In this document: one piece after another, positions 25,221-33,911 of the stretch
How positions within the stretch are numbered: the stretch's first letter is position 1
Layout of the letters: each line of letters opens with the position of its first letter
From: UBA3210 sp963610315
GTDB lineage: Bacteria > Bacillota_I > Bacilli_A > RFN20 > CAG-449
DNA length: 55,954 nt
Direction of reading: 5' to 3'
Assembly (NCBI GenBank): GCA_963610315.1
Contig: CAVDMV010000010.1
Location: 1-55,954, forward strand
Notes under the pieces: generated by a model
Database searches by the model: none
The model's input: only the letters and a program-made list of their open reading frames with translations
What the model was told of the DNA's origin: nothing
Made by a program: the position numbers and the translations under genes

Positions 25221-25715
25221 CTATCTCTTTGTTATATCATCCATTGTTGCTGGAGAATCTTCATCATCTTCAATAATACCATTAGCCGCGAAGATATTTC
25301 CTGTATAAATTTCATCTTCTGTGTATTCGCCTTCTTCATCGTAGTTTTCATCTAGATGAGCTTCGACTGAAGTAGTAATAAATTCAGGATATTGACGAGA
25401 AATTCTTTCATAATAATGAGATTCATCAAAATATGAGAATAAAATTCTTACGTGCATTGCGTAATTTTTAGTTTCATTCATTAAGATAGAAGCAACTTTT
25501 TCTTCTTCTAATGAAAGTTCAACTGGAGCTTCTACTTTAATATAAACATTATATGAAGTTTGTTCATGACCTTTATAAAAAACAAATGAATCAGATGCTT
25601 GGAAAATTAAATCTTCATCTTTAATACCAAAAGCTGATGCAACTTTTTCATGAATAGTTTCATTTAATCTACCGACTAATTCAAAATCTAAACTATAAAA
25701 ATTAATAATTACCAT
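25221..25715 (-). CDS. Conserved hypothetical protein, possibly tautomerase-fold
   Basis: A 164-residue acidic protein without membrane segments. The first 115 residues alternate strands and helices (VIINFYSLD, then a helix, then LIFQASDSFVFYKG, then MHVRILFSYFDESHYYERISR), which loosely recalls two tautomerase-like repeats, but there is no N-terminal Pro. The last 45 residues are very acidic and probably disordered. It has GGAGG at good spacing and sits between priA and panE. The function is unknown. Confidence 0.65.
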   Translation of the reverse strand: MVIINFYSLDFELVGRLNETIHEKVASAFGIKDEDLIFQASDSFVFYKGHEQTSYNVYIKVEAPVELSLEEEKVASILMNETKNYAMHVRILFSYFDESHYYERISRQYPEFITTSVEAHLDENYDEEGEYTEDEIYTGNIFAANGIIEDDEDSPATMDDITKR

Positions 25716-25724
25716 ATTACCTCC

Positions 25725-27926
25725 TTAATAATCTTCATACGGATCGACATTGATTATAACATCAATACGATTATTTTTATTAATATTTTCGACTAATTCT
25801 TTTAAAACATATTTTACGTCATCATAACATTTATATTTTAAAAGTAATTTTCTATTATATTTACCATCATTTAAGACGATAAATGGTTCACTTGGTCCAA
25901 TTACATCAACCTTTTTTGATGAAAATTTAGCTTCAAGAAAATTTTTAATTTCAAAAGAAGAATCAATTACTTCTTTTTCATTCTTACCTTGTAAAGTGAC
26001 TAAAGTTAAATATGTATATGGAGGATTTTGATTTAATTTTCTTATCCTCATTTCTTCATTAAAGAAGCGATTATAATCTTGAATTGAAGCGTCATATATG
26101 ACATATGATTTAGGCATGTAAGTTTGAATGATTGCTTTCGCGTTACCTTCGTGTCGGCCGGCTCTACCAAGAGCTTGAGTAATTAAATTAAATGTTCTTT
26201 CCGCGGATTTATAAGAAGGAATATTAAGTCCTAAATCTGCAAGAACTACTCCAACTAATGTGACATCTTTAAAATCATGACCTTTCGCGATCATTTGGGT
26301 GCCAATAAGAATGTCAGCTTCATGACTTTCAAATTGATTAATGATATTTTTAACATTTGATTTTATATTCGCCACATCAGAATCAAGTCTTAATGTTCTT
26401 GCTTCGGGAAATAATCTTTTTACTTCCTCTTCTACTCTTTCACTACCAAAACCAACTTTTGAGAAGGTATTCGCCTTGCAATGAGGACAAGATGACAACA
26501 TATTTTCGACGAATCCGCAGTGATGGCACTTAAGCATATTGATTTTGGCATGATATGATAAAGGAATTCCACAAGTAGGACATTTTAAAGTTCTACCACA
26601 TTTTCTACAGGTCACAAAAGAAGAAAATCCTCTTTTATTTATTAATAACATCACTTGTTTATTATTTTTTAAAGTAGCAGAAATTTCTTCACGTAATTTT
26701 AAAGAAAAGATGACTGATTCTTTATCGATATTTCGATAATCTAACATATCGACAATACTCGTTTGAGGTAAAGGTAAAGAATTAAAACGTTTCGTTAAAT
26801 ATAGTTGATGATAAACTCCTTTTAAAGCTCTAATTTTAGTTTCGAGTGAAGGAGTGGCGCTTCCTAAAACAATCTTACAAGAAGGATGATATTTTTGTCT
26901 CATTTTCGCGACTTCTAACGCATGGTAAAAAGGAGAAGTCTCTTGTTTATAAGTTTCAACATGTTCTTCATCAATAATGATTAAGCCTAAATTATCTAAA
27001 GGAGCAAAAATCGCACTTCTCGCTCCAATAACAATATTTACATCGTGATTTTTAATTCGACGATATTCATCATATTTTTCTCCAGGAGTTAATTCAGAAT
27101 GTAAAATCGCAACATTATCAAACTTTTCTTTAAAACGTTTAACCATTTGAAAAGTTAAAGAAATTTCAGGTACTAGCATTAAAACTTGTTTACCTGACTT
27201 TAACATAGTTTTAGCAAGTTCTAAATAAACTTCAGTTTTTCCGCTTCCAGTTACGCCTTCAAGAAGAAAAATCTTATCATCTGAATTTAAGATTTCATTA
27301 TAAGCATTAAGTTGTTCAAAAGTTAATTCTTTATCTAACGTCTTTTTAACTTCTTCTTGTACTAATCTAATCTTCTCTTTTTTGACTAATTTTACTTTTC
27401 CTTTTTCCACTAGTTTATTAACTAAAGTAGATTTAATATCCTTTTTTAAGATATCTCCTTTAATCGAACTAAGTTCAATAAGTAATTCTTGTTGCTTAGG
27501 AGTTAAGTTATTTGTTGAAGTATCAATAACTTCAACATAAGTTTCATAAGCGATACGTGGTTTATTAAGTGAAGATAAGCTAGGTTTTAATGAAGGAGGT
27601 AACATTGAAGAAAGAACATTTATATAAGGTGCAATATAATAAGACGCGATATCACTAGCTAGTGACATCAATTCACTAGTTAAGATTGGTTCTTTATCAA
27701 TAAGTGAAACAATTTCTTTTAATTTAACGCCAGTTTGAGAAATGTATTCTTCAATAGTTAATGACGTTTCGTTAACTTTAACTACGTAACCGACAATATT
27801 TCTATTCGCGAAATTAACAACTACTCTTACACCAACTTTTATTTCGTTATTTCCATTATAAGCATAAGAAAAAGGACGGTTAACCTTATTTGATGCGTAT
27901 TCAATTATGACATCAAGTAAAAGCAT
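25725..27926 (-). CDS. priA: Primosomal helicase PriA
   Basis: The 733-residue replication-restart helicase reloads DnaB-type helicase at stalled forks. The N-terminal 3'-DNA-binding domain is followed by Walker A GVTGSGKTEVYLE, the DEEH box IIDEEHVETYKQ, a zinc module with eight cysteines as four CxxC pairs (from CRKCGRTLKCPTC through CHHC to CPHC), and the C-terminal helicase lobe with ALGRAGRHEG. GGAGG lies close before the ATG. It follows gmk by 18 bases, as in many Firmicutes. Length is slightly short of the typical 800, mainly at the N-terminus. Confidence 0.97.
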   Translation of the reverse strand: MLLLDVIIEYASNKVNRPFSYAYNGNNEIKVGVRVVVNFANRNIVGYVVKVNETSLTIEEYISQTGVKLKEIVSLIDKEPILTSELMSLASDIASYYIAPYINVLSSMLPPSLKPSLSSLNKPRIAYETYVEVIDTSTNNLTPKQQELLIELSSIKGDILKKDIKSTLVNKLVEKGKVKLVKKEKIRLVQEEVKKTLDKELTFEQLNAYNEILNSDDKIFLLEGVTGSGKTEVYLELAKTMLKSGKQVLMLVPEISLTFQMVKRFKEKFDNVAILHSELTPGEKYDEYRRIKNHDVNIVIGARSAIFAPLDNLGLIIIDEEHVETYKQETSPFYHALEVAKMRQKYHPSCKIVLGSATPSLETKIRALKGVYHQLYLTKRFNSLPLPQTSIVDMLDYRNIDKESVIFSLKLREEISATLKNNKQVMLLINKRGFSSFVTCRKCGRTLKCPTCGIPLSYHAKINMLKCHHCGFVENMLSSCPHCKANTFSKVGFGSERVEEEVKRLFPEARTLRLDSDVANIKSNVKNIINQFESHEADILIGTQMIAKGHDFKDVTLVGVVLADLGLNIPSYKSAERTFNLITQALGRAGRHEGNAKAIIQTYMPKSYVIYDASIQDYNRFFNEEMRIRKLNQNPPYTYLTLVTLQGKNEKEVIDSSFEIKNFLEAKFSSKKVDVIGPSEPFIVLNDGKYNRKLLLKYKCYDDVKYVLKELVENINKNNRIDVIINVDPYEDY

Positions 27927-27944
27927 AAACCCTCCTTTAGATAT

Positions 27945-28535
27945 TTATTTAGTATTTTTATTCGCAGCGATTTTTAATTTAATTAAACGAGTAATTTCTC
28001 CTGCGCTGCGCGCGATATTATCATTAAGAACATTGAATTGGTAATATGTTTTTGAGCCCATTTCTCTCTTCGCTTTTTCTAAACGTTCTTGAATGATTTC
28101 TTCTGATTCAGATTTTCTTCCTCTAATTCTTTTTGCAAGTTCTCTTAAAGAAGGTGGAAGTAAATAAATAGATAATACTCCTGGATCATCTTTATATTCT
28201 TCAAGAACCTTTTTTGCTCCTTCAACTTCAATTTCAAGGAAAACATTTTTTCCTTCATTTCTTAATTTTTCAACGCTGAATTTAGGAGTTCCATAATAAT
28301 TACCAACAAAGTGTGCATATTCAAGTAATTCATTATTCTTAATCGCATTTTCGAAAGTCTCTTGGGAAACAAAATAATAATCAATTCCATCAATTTCACC
28401 ATTTCTAGGTAGTCTAGTTGTCATCGAAATTGAATAAGCTAAATTTAATGATTCATCTTTAAATATTTGTTTTCTAACAGTGCCTTTACCAACGCCGCTT
28501 GGACCTGAAAGAACGATTAATAAACCTTTTTCCAT
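27945..28535 (-). CDS. gmk: Guanylate kinase
   Basis: The 196-residue enzyme converts GMP and ATP to GDP and ADP. The P-loop is LSGPSGVGKGTVRKQIF near residue 8; the GMP-binding part includes TTRLPRNGEIDGIDYYFVS and the lid IRGRKSESEEIIQERL. GAGGT precedes the ATG. It is the first gene of an operon with priA, a hypothetical gene and panE. Gmk-priA proximity is common in Firmicutes, usually with rpoZ and coaBC, which are missing here. Confidence 0.97.
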   Translation of the reverse strand: MEKGLLIVLSGPSGVGKGTVRKQIFKDESLNLAYSISMTTRLPRNGEIDGIDYYFVSQETFENAIKNNELLEYAHFVGNYYGTPKFSVEKLRNEGKNVFLEIEVEGAKKVLEEYKDDPGVLSIYLLPPSLRELAKRIRGRKSESEEIIQERLEKAKREMGSKTYYQFNVLNDNIARSAGEITRLIKLKIAANKNTK

Positions 28536-28566
28536 AATTACCTCGCCTTAAATATATGTAAATATT

Positions 28567-28595
28567 ATTCTATGCATTTAAAAAAATATTTTCAA
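28567..28595 (-). promoter_or_regulatory. Promoter of the gmk-priA operon
   Basis: Minus-strand TTGAAA, 17-base spacer, TAGAAT. Confidence 0.7.
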
Positions 28596-28611
28596 GAAGA
28601 ATGTTTAAAAA

Positions 28612-28640
28612 TTGATAACAAATGTTTCATTGTATATAAT
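28612..28640 (+). promoter_or_regulatory. Promoter of rqcH
   Basis: TTGATA, 17-base spacer, TATAAT, with AGGAG and the ATG 12-22 bases downstream. Close to consensus. Confidence 0.85.
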
Positions 28641-28661
28641 ATTTTCAGTTAGGAGAACTTT

Positions 28662-30251
28662 ATGGCAATTTCTAATTTTACATTCACAAGAATTTATAAC
28701 GATTTATATTCACGTTTATTAAACGCAAAAATATCAAAGATAATAAAAATATCTAATACTGATTTTTCTTTCTATCTATTCTCTAATAAACAAGAATCAT
28801 TAATCTTTAGTTTTGATAATACTAATCCATATATGTTAATCTCTTCTTCTTATTTTAAGATGATTCAAGAATCTACTGCTTTTGTTGCCAGTTTAAAAAA
28901 ATATTTTGAAGGAGGTAAAATTATTTCTTTAGAAAAGTTACCTTCTGATAAAGTAGTTACATTTACAATTAGAAAATTAACTCCTTCTTATCAAACTATT
29001 ACAAATAAATTAATCGTTGAACTTATTCCTTATCGTCCTAATGCAATTATCGTAAATGAAGATAATGTTATTATTGATTGCATTAAAAAATCTTCTTCAT
29101 TAGATGAAGTTAGACCTTTACAACGTGGTTTACATTACCAATATTTAAATTTAGAAAATAAGGAATTTAATGAAGATGATACATTAGAAACAATTAAAAC
29201 AAAAGTAATTAAAACTATCTATAATGAAATTGAGTACCGCGTTAATAATGGCGAAACAATAAAAGATATTGTTAAAGAAATTAAATCTTCAACTAAATAT
29301 TATAATTATAAGAACGACATTGTTTCTATTCCTTTAAAATCAGTCACGAGTTATAAAGAATTCTCGCTTGATGAATTATCAACCATCTACGAAGAAAAAG
29401 AAAATGAAAAATATAAAAAATCACATTATGAATTAGTCTTACATACGATTAATCATAAATTAAAAGGTTTAAAAAATAAGTTAGTAAACTTAAATAACGA
29501 TTTAAAAAGAGCTGAAGAAAAGAAAGATTATATTGAAATCGGTAATCTCTTATTCATGAATTTAGATGCGTATACAAAAGGGCAAAAAGAAATCGATATT
29601 GAAGGAAGAAAAATTCCCTTAGATGATAAATTAGATTTAGTCGGTAATGCGAATAAATATTTTAAGTTATATCAAAAATCTAAAGTAGCCCTCGAACAAG
29701 TTAATATTCAAATTAATTTAACCAAAGATAAAATTGAATATTTTGAAAAACTTAGCAACCAAGTTAAATATGCTTCCGTTAGTGATATGGAAGATATTAT
29801 TACCGAATTAAAAGAAGATGGTTATATAAAGAAAGAAAAAAATCAAAATAATAAGAAAAAGAAACAAGCCCCAAAAATTTATTCACCTCATTATATTATT
29901 TCATCGGATAATGAAAAAATCGGTTTTGGTTTATCTTCTTATCAAAATGAATATTTAACTTTTGAACTCGCGCGAAAAGATGATTATTTCCTTCATGCAA
30001 AAGATGTTCATGGACCTCACGTTATTATCTTTTCTTCTTCTCCTAGTAAAGAAACTATTCTCCTAGCTAGTGAAATCGCTCTTTATTTTGCTGATTTAGT
30101 TTCAGGAGAAGTTATTGTCACTGATCGAAAATGTGTTAAAAAAGTCCCATCAAAAAGAGGACTAGTCACCTTTAATGAATATGAAACAATTACTCTAAAT
30201 GAAATTAGAGAATCATCGATTAAACTTATTAAAGAATCTTTAAAAAAATAG
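28662..30251 (+). CDS. rqcH: RqcH, NFACT-family ribosome quality-control factor
   Basis: The 529-residue protein has an NFACT-N domain (about 1-200), a long coiled coil (about 245-385) and a C-terminal NFACT-R domain with DDYFLHAKDVHGPHVII. RqcH recruits tRNA-Ala to stalled 50S subunits and adds C-terminal alanine tails. In the motif where family members have DR (LDRVV), this protein has DK (SDKVVTF), a conservative change. GGAGAAC lies before the ATG. It is monocistronic. Older annotation calls this fibronectin-binding protein FbpA. Confidence 0.93.
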   Translation: MAISNFTFTRIYNDLYSRLLNAKISKIIKISNTDFSFYLFSNKQESLIFSFDNTNPYMLISSSYFKMIQESTAFVASLKKYFEGGKIISLEKLPSDKVVTFTIRKLTPSYQTITNKLIVELIPYRPNAIIVNEDNVIIDCIKKSSSLDEVRPLQRGLHYQYLNLENKEFNEDDTLETIKTKVIKTIYNEIEYRVNNGETIKDIVKEIKSSTKYYNYKNDIVSIPLKSVTSYKEFSLDELSTIYEEKENEKYKKSHYELVLHTINHKLKGLKNKLVNLNNDLKRAEEKKDYIEIGNLLFMNLDAYTKGQKEIDIEGRKIPLDDKLDLVGNANKYFKLYQKSKVALEQVNIQINLTKDKIEYFEKLSNQVKYASVSDMEDIITELKEDGYIKKEKNQNNKKKKQAPKIYSPHYIISSDNEKIGFGLSSYQNEYLTFELARKDDYFLHAKDVHGPHVIIFSSSPSKETILLASEIALYFADLVSGEVIVTDRKCVKKVPSKRGLVTFNEYETITLNEIRESSIKLIKESLKK

Positions 30252-30279
30252 GCTTCACTGCATGTGAAACCTATTTTTT
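30242..30279. terminator. Bidirectional terminator between rqcH and the thioredoxin lipoprotein
   Basis: 15-bp imperfect stem (arms 30244-30258 and 30264-30278), T6 on the plus strand and T7 on the minus strand. Confidence 0.88.
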
Positions 30280-30811
30280 ATTCGCTTGTAGTCGTTAAAT
30301 AACAATATGCTTTTATAATATTAAGTAAATTTTCTGAATATCCTTTTTCATAAGCGATGGTCATACCTTCATGAACAATACAAATTGTGGGAGTTGACAT
30401 ACCTACTGAATTATCTTCTTTAACGCGGTAATATTGATCATCTAAAATTTGATAATCTTTCATTAAAATTAATTTAGAATAATTAACTTCACTTCTTATA
30501 TCCATCGCATAAATCATAGTCGAAGTTTCTTCCATGTAAGGAATGAGTAATTCTTTTTTTGCACTCGCGCAATGTGAACATGTGGACATATAAAAATACA
30601 TGATAAAGGAATCTTTATTAGTTACTTTAGTTACATATTCATCAACACTAATCTCTTTAAAATTTTTTTCTTCATTTCTTTCTACTTCGATATAAGGAAC
30701 AACGTTACTATATTTATTCTCTACTGATAAAGAAGAATTTGATGACGAAGTTGAAGAACAAGAAGTTAAAGAAAATAAAATTAAAAAACATAATAATAAT
30801 TTATTTTTCAT
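30278..30811 (-). CDS. Thioredoxin-fold lipoprotein
   Basis: The 177-residue protein has a lipoprotein signal with lipobox LTSC (Cys at residue 18), a Ser-rich linker, and a thioredoxin fold with FYMSTCSHCASAKK (CxxC near residue 80) and the cis-Pro segment STPTICIV. It is probably anchored outside the membrane and handles disulfide exchange or thiol reduction; no DsbD/CcdA partner is nearby. The ATG overlaps the end of trmL by 11 bases, so it is coupled. Family assignment beyond the fold is uncertain. Confidence 0.85.
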   Translation of the reverse strand: MKNKLLLCFLILFSLTSCSSTSSSNSSLSVENKYSNVVPYIEVERNEEKNFKEISVDEYVTKVTNKDSFIMYFYMSTCSHCASAKKELLIPYMEETSTMIYAMDIRSEVNYSKLILMKDYQILDDQYYRVKEDNSVGMSTPTICIVHEGMTIAYEKGYSENLLNIIKAYCYLTTTSE

Positions 30812-31316
30812 TTTCTAAAAAATCTTCTCCTTTAATTGCTTCAAAAGTTGATAAGCCAAAGAAATCTTGTTGTTTTGCTGCTTCAAAAAGAACAATCGCG
30901 ACAGAATTAGATAAATTTAAACTTCTTGCATTCATGACCATTGGTATTCTAATACATTTATCTAAATGATCTCTTAATACGTCATGAGGAATACCAGTTG
31001 ATTCTCGACCAAACATAAAATAATAATCTTTACCAACTTTAGAATAATCAAAATCAGAATAAGTATTCTTTGAATATCTTGTTACATAATAAATATCTGC
31101 ATCAGGATTTTTCTTATAGAAATCTTCTATATTTTCATAAATGCTAATATCACATTCATCAATATAATCCATACTTGCACGTAGAAGTGACTTATCTCCA
31201 ATATCAAATCCTAAAGGTTTAATTAGATGAAGTTTAGCATTTAACGCCATCGCAGTACGAATAATATTTCCAGTATTTTGGGGTATTTCTGGTTGAAAGA
31301 GTACAATATTTAACAT
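30801..31316 (-). CDS. trmL: tRNA (cytidine/uridine-34 2'-O)-methyltransferase TrmL
   Basis: The 171-residue SPOUT methyltransferase has LFQPEIPQNTGNIIRTAMAL, MFGRESTGIPHDVL and ARSLNLSNSVAIVLFEA, the three SPOUT motifs forming the SAM knot in the TrmL/CspR group. It 2'-O-methylates the wobble base of tRNA-Leu. GGGAGG precedes the ATG, and TGG-TATAAT on the minus strand (31349-31357) gives an extended -10 promoter. It overlaps the thioredoxin lipoprotein gene in an unusual pair. Confidence 0.95.
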   Translation of the reverse strand: MLNIVLFQPEIPQNTGNIIRTAMALNAKLHLIKPLGFDIGDKSLLRASMDYIDECDISIYENIEDFYKKNPDADIYYVTRYSKNTYSDFDYSKVGKDYYFMFGRESTGIPHDVLRDHLDKCIRIPMVMNARSLNLSNSVAIVLFEAAKQQDFFGLSTFEAIKGEDFLENEK

Positions 31317-31348
31317 TTTTTCGTTTCCTCCCGACTTATATATAAAAC

Positions 31349-31357
31349 ATTATACCA
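31349..31357 (-). promoter_or_regulatory. Extended -10 promoter of trmL
   Basis: Minus-strand TGG-TATAAT, about 33 bases before the ATG. Confidence 0.55.
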
Positions 31358-31412
31358 AAATAGAACTAAAAGAATTATAATATATTTATAGTTTTATGAA
31401 AAAGAGGTAAGT

Positions 31413-32228
31413 ATGAAACAAATAATTGATGTATTTAAAAAGCAATTGAATATCGATGTTAATTCTATTCAATATTATGAGGGTGGCGTATCAAATAATA
31501 ACTACCTAGTAAATGACAAATATCTTTTTAGAGAAAGAAAATCTTATGTTCAACATTTCTACAATACTCAAAATGAAGTCGCGGTTGAACATTACATTGT
31601 CGATAAAGATATTACATTCCCATGCTTATATATTTCTGAATCTGGAATAAAGATTACTGAATTTGTTAAAGATGCGAAAGATTTATCCACATTTAAAGAA
31701 ATTCCTGATGAAATATTAGAAAAAATTGCCTTAAAGATGAAGAAATTACATGACTTCAAATTTAAATGTTTAGTTGATTATTCAATTGATGATCACGTAT
31801 CTTATTATCATGAAAATTCTCACGTTAGTAAACTTTCTCGTCATGATGAAATCTTAGATAAAGCATTATCATTTGTTAAAGATGAAGAATTATATCTTTG
31901 CCATAATGATTTACTTCCAGGTAATATCTTAGTTAAAAATAATGATGTCTTCTTTATTGATTTTGAATATGCTTCAAACAATATTCCTTCATATGATATT
32001 GCAATGTTCTTATCTAAAAATCATATCTCTAATAAATCTACAATTGATAAATTCTTAAAATATTATTATGGAGATAACGTTCCAGAAAATATTTATGATC
32101 AATTATCATCCTTCAATGATGTTATTAATTTAATTCTCTATTATTGGAATATGATGATGTTTAATACATTACATGATGATTTATATTTAAAAGAAGCTAA
32201 TCGTAAAAAACGCGCGATTGGAAAATAG
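31413..32228 (+). CDS. Choline/ethanolamine kinase-like phosphotransferase (LicA-like)
   Basis: The 271-residue protein has the aminoglycoside/choline kinase fold: GGVSNNNYLV near the start (nucleotide-binding turn), LCHNDLLPGNIL (catalytic Asp and Asn) and FIDFEYASNN (metal Asp). These match LicA-type choline kinases best, but no licC or licD is nearby, so the substrate could also be ethanolamine, thiamine or another small alcohol. GAGGTAAG precedes the ATG and TATAAT lies at 31376-31381. It is monocistronic, with a bidirectional terminator behind. Confidence 0.82.
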   Translation: MKQIIDVFKKQLNIDVNSIQYYEGGVSNNNYLVNDKYLFRERKSYVQHFYNTQNEVAVEHYIVDKDITFPCLYISESGIKITEFVKDAKDLSTFKEIPDEILEKIALKMKKLHDFKFKCLVDYSIDDHVSYYHENSHVSKLSRHDEILDKALSFVKDEELYLCHNDLLPGNILVKNNDVFFIDFEYASNNIPSYDIAMFLSKNHISNKSTIDKFLKYYYGDNVPENIYDQLSSFNDVINLILYYWNMMMFNTLHDDLYLKEANRKKRAIGK

Positions 32229-32231
32229 TTT

Positions 32232-32266
32232 AAAAAAATGGAACCACAAATTGTGATTCCATTTTT
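32232..32266. terminator. Bidirectional terminator between the LicA-like and FUSC-HAD genes
   Basis: Long stem AAAAATGGAA...TTCCATTTTT with inner CACAA/TTGTG, T5 on the plus strand and T7 on the minus strand. Confidence 0.88.
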
Positions 32267-32267
32267 A

Positions 32268-33755
32268 TTATGCATTATAATTTTTTGAGTGATATACTTT
32301 TGTCGCTTTTTTAAATAATTCATTATCGTTTTTAACTACTTCATCGCTTGAAGAAGTAAGTTCACTATTAATAAAAGTAGGAGCAAAAGAATAACTTACA
32401 TTCTTTTCTAAGATATAATCATATTTATGAGAAATAAAGCCATATAATTTCTTCTCACTAAATTCTTTTAAATATGGTAAACATTCAATTTCTTTTGAAT
32501 ATAATTTTAAATAAGAATATCCATCAAATTTTTCATCTTGTTCATAAGCTTCATATTTTAACATGACAAGTGAAGAAGAAATACCTTCATTCAATAAATC
32601 TTTTTCTAATTCATCAATGATTTCAGTTTTATCAATAATCATATAAGATATAACGTCTTTTGTAGGAGAAGTAGAAACAATATTAAAGGAGATATAAGGT
32701 TCATTACGACGATTCTTAAAATATAATTTTTCTGCATCATTATCTAAAGATTCAGTATAGACATAATGTAAATCATCTTTAATGACGCTTACAAATGGTG
32801 TTACATTTAATTTCTTTAAAATAAGAGATATTTTTAATGAAATTTCATCATCAATATTTTCTTTATAAAGATATTTTTCATTTTTAAAATCATATACACA
32901 AGCCCCAGACATACAAATAACTGGAGCATTTAATCTTGTTTCATTGATCATCTTGAGCACTTTAGAAGGAGCGCGAGTAGTAAATAAAGTTACATCTGCG
33001 CCGTCTTCAATTAAGGCGTCCATTTGATAATGATTAAAACCATTAATTGATTCATCATTCTTTTTATAAATACCATCAAGACAAAAAATAAATTTGATAT
33101 CGTGATTTTTATAATGTGGTAATTTAATCATATTAACTCCAAGTGCGACTAAAATACCGATGACTGTTGATAAAATTCGATTAGGTCCATAGATAATTGG
33201 ATTAGTTCCAAGTGAACACATAACTGCAGTTAAAGTTAATACTGCAATAAAACTACATTCTGAATGATGAATTAAATTACAGAATAAGATAACAATAATT
33301 ACAGTTACTGCCGTTATACATATTGGTCCGATATAAGAAAGTAAATAACTTAAATTAACATTTTCACTTGTAAAATTCTCTCCTCCAACAAACCAGCTTT
33401 TAAAAATACCAGTTGGTGCATCTGTTGTCGCATTACCTGTTGCAGAAATATGTTGGAAAGGCCATTCTAAACCAAATAATTGATAAATAGAAACAACCGC
33501 AAGACCAAATAGACCTCCAATAATTGAAGCAGTTAATCTTAAACGAGCTTGGGCTAAAGATTTTTCTTTAGTAGTTGAAAGCGAATAAGCAGTCGCTAAA
33601 CAAGCAAAGAAAGGAGTATAAAGTTGAGTAGCAATTTTAAAACTCTTAACCCAGGAAGCATTAAAACTAAACGCAATTAAAATAATTATTAAATAGATAA
33701 ATAAACATATCGCGACCGAAATCGCAGTTTTTATATTTCGTAAACCGATTTTCAT
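32268..33755 (-). CDS. FUSC/aromatic-acid-exporter-like membrane domain fused to a degenerate HAD domain
   Basis: The 495-residue protein has two parts. Residues 1-215 hold about six hydrophobic segments and begin MKIGLRNIKTAISVAICLF, as in FUSC/ArAE exporter-type proteins of Firmicutes. Residues 220-495 look like a Cof-type HAD domain, but motif I (normally DxDGT) reads FCLDGIY, with Cys for the nucleophile Asp, and the metal-binding GDxxND motif is absent near the end. Motif II Thr (LFTTRAP) remains. The HAD part is probably not a phosphatase and may sense a ligand. AAGGGGAT precedes the ATG, and it has its own promoter. Confidence 0.8.
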   Translation of the reverse strand: MKIGLRNIKTAISVAICLFIYLIIILIAFSFNASWVKSFKIATQLYTPFFACLATAYSLSTTKEKSLAQARLRLTASIIGGLFGLAVVSIYQLFGLEWPFQHISATGNATTDAPTGIFKSWFVGGENFTSENVNLSYLLSYIGPICITAVTVIIVILFCNLIHHSECSFIAVLTLTAVMCSLGTNPIIYGPNRILSTVIGILVALGVNMIKLPHYKNHDIKFIFCLDGIYKKNDESINGFNHYQMDALIEDGADVTLFTTRAPSKVLKMINETRLNAPVICMSGACVYDFKNEKYLYKENIDDEISLKISLILKKLNVTPFVSVIKDDLHYVYTESLDNDAEKLYFKNRRNEPYISFNIVSTSPTKDVISYMIIDKTEIIDELEKDLLNEGISSSLVMLKYEAYEQDEKFDGYSYLKLYSKEIECLPYLKEFSEKKLYGFISHKYDYILEKNVSYSFAPTFINSELTSSSDEVVKNDNELFKKATKVYHSKNYNA

Positions 33756-33781
33756 ATAATCCCCTTTAAAAATACATTAAC

Positions 33782-33810
33782 ATTATAGCAATAAAAGATT
33801 TAATATACAA
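33782..33810 (-). promoter_or_regulatory. Promoter of the FUSC-HAD gene
   Basis: Minus-strand TTGTAT, 17-base spacer, TATAAT. It lies downstream of the small-RNA terminator, so the gene does not depend on read-through. Confidence 0.6.
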
Positions 33811-33813
33811 AAT

Positions 33814-33842
33814 AAAAAAAGCTAAGAGACTCGCTCCTAGCT
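33814..33842 (-). terminator. Terminator of glpK or of the candidate small RNA
   Basis: Minus-strand 9-bp stem AGCTAGGAG / CTCTTAGCT (one G-T pair), loop of 5, T7. Confidence 0.88.
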
Positions 33843-33870
33843 AAACTTTTCCCCTTGCATATTTCTATGC
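33814..33870 (-). ncRNA. Candidate small RNA downstream of glpK
   Basis: A promoter TTGACT-N17-TACGAT (33905-33877) faces a 57-base transcribed segment with hairpin GCATA-GAAA-TATGC, a purine-rich stretch AAGGGGAAAAG and a strong terminator. The next gene has its own promoter beyond the terminator, so the segment is an independent unit or the glpK 3' UTR. It matches no riboswitch that I know. Confidence 0.4.
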
Positions 33871-33876
33871 TAAATT

Positions 33877-33905
33877 ATCGTATCACTTTTATCGATAAAA
33901 GTCAA
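33877..33905 (-). promoter_or_regulatory. Promoter with an 18-bp palindrome in its spacer
   Basis: Minus-strand TTGACT, 17 bases, TACGAT. ACTTTTATCGATAAAAGT (33885-33902) is a perfect dyad covering the -35 edge and most of the spacer, a position typical of repressor sites. Confidence 0.5.
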
Positions 33906-33911
33906 ACTATA

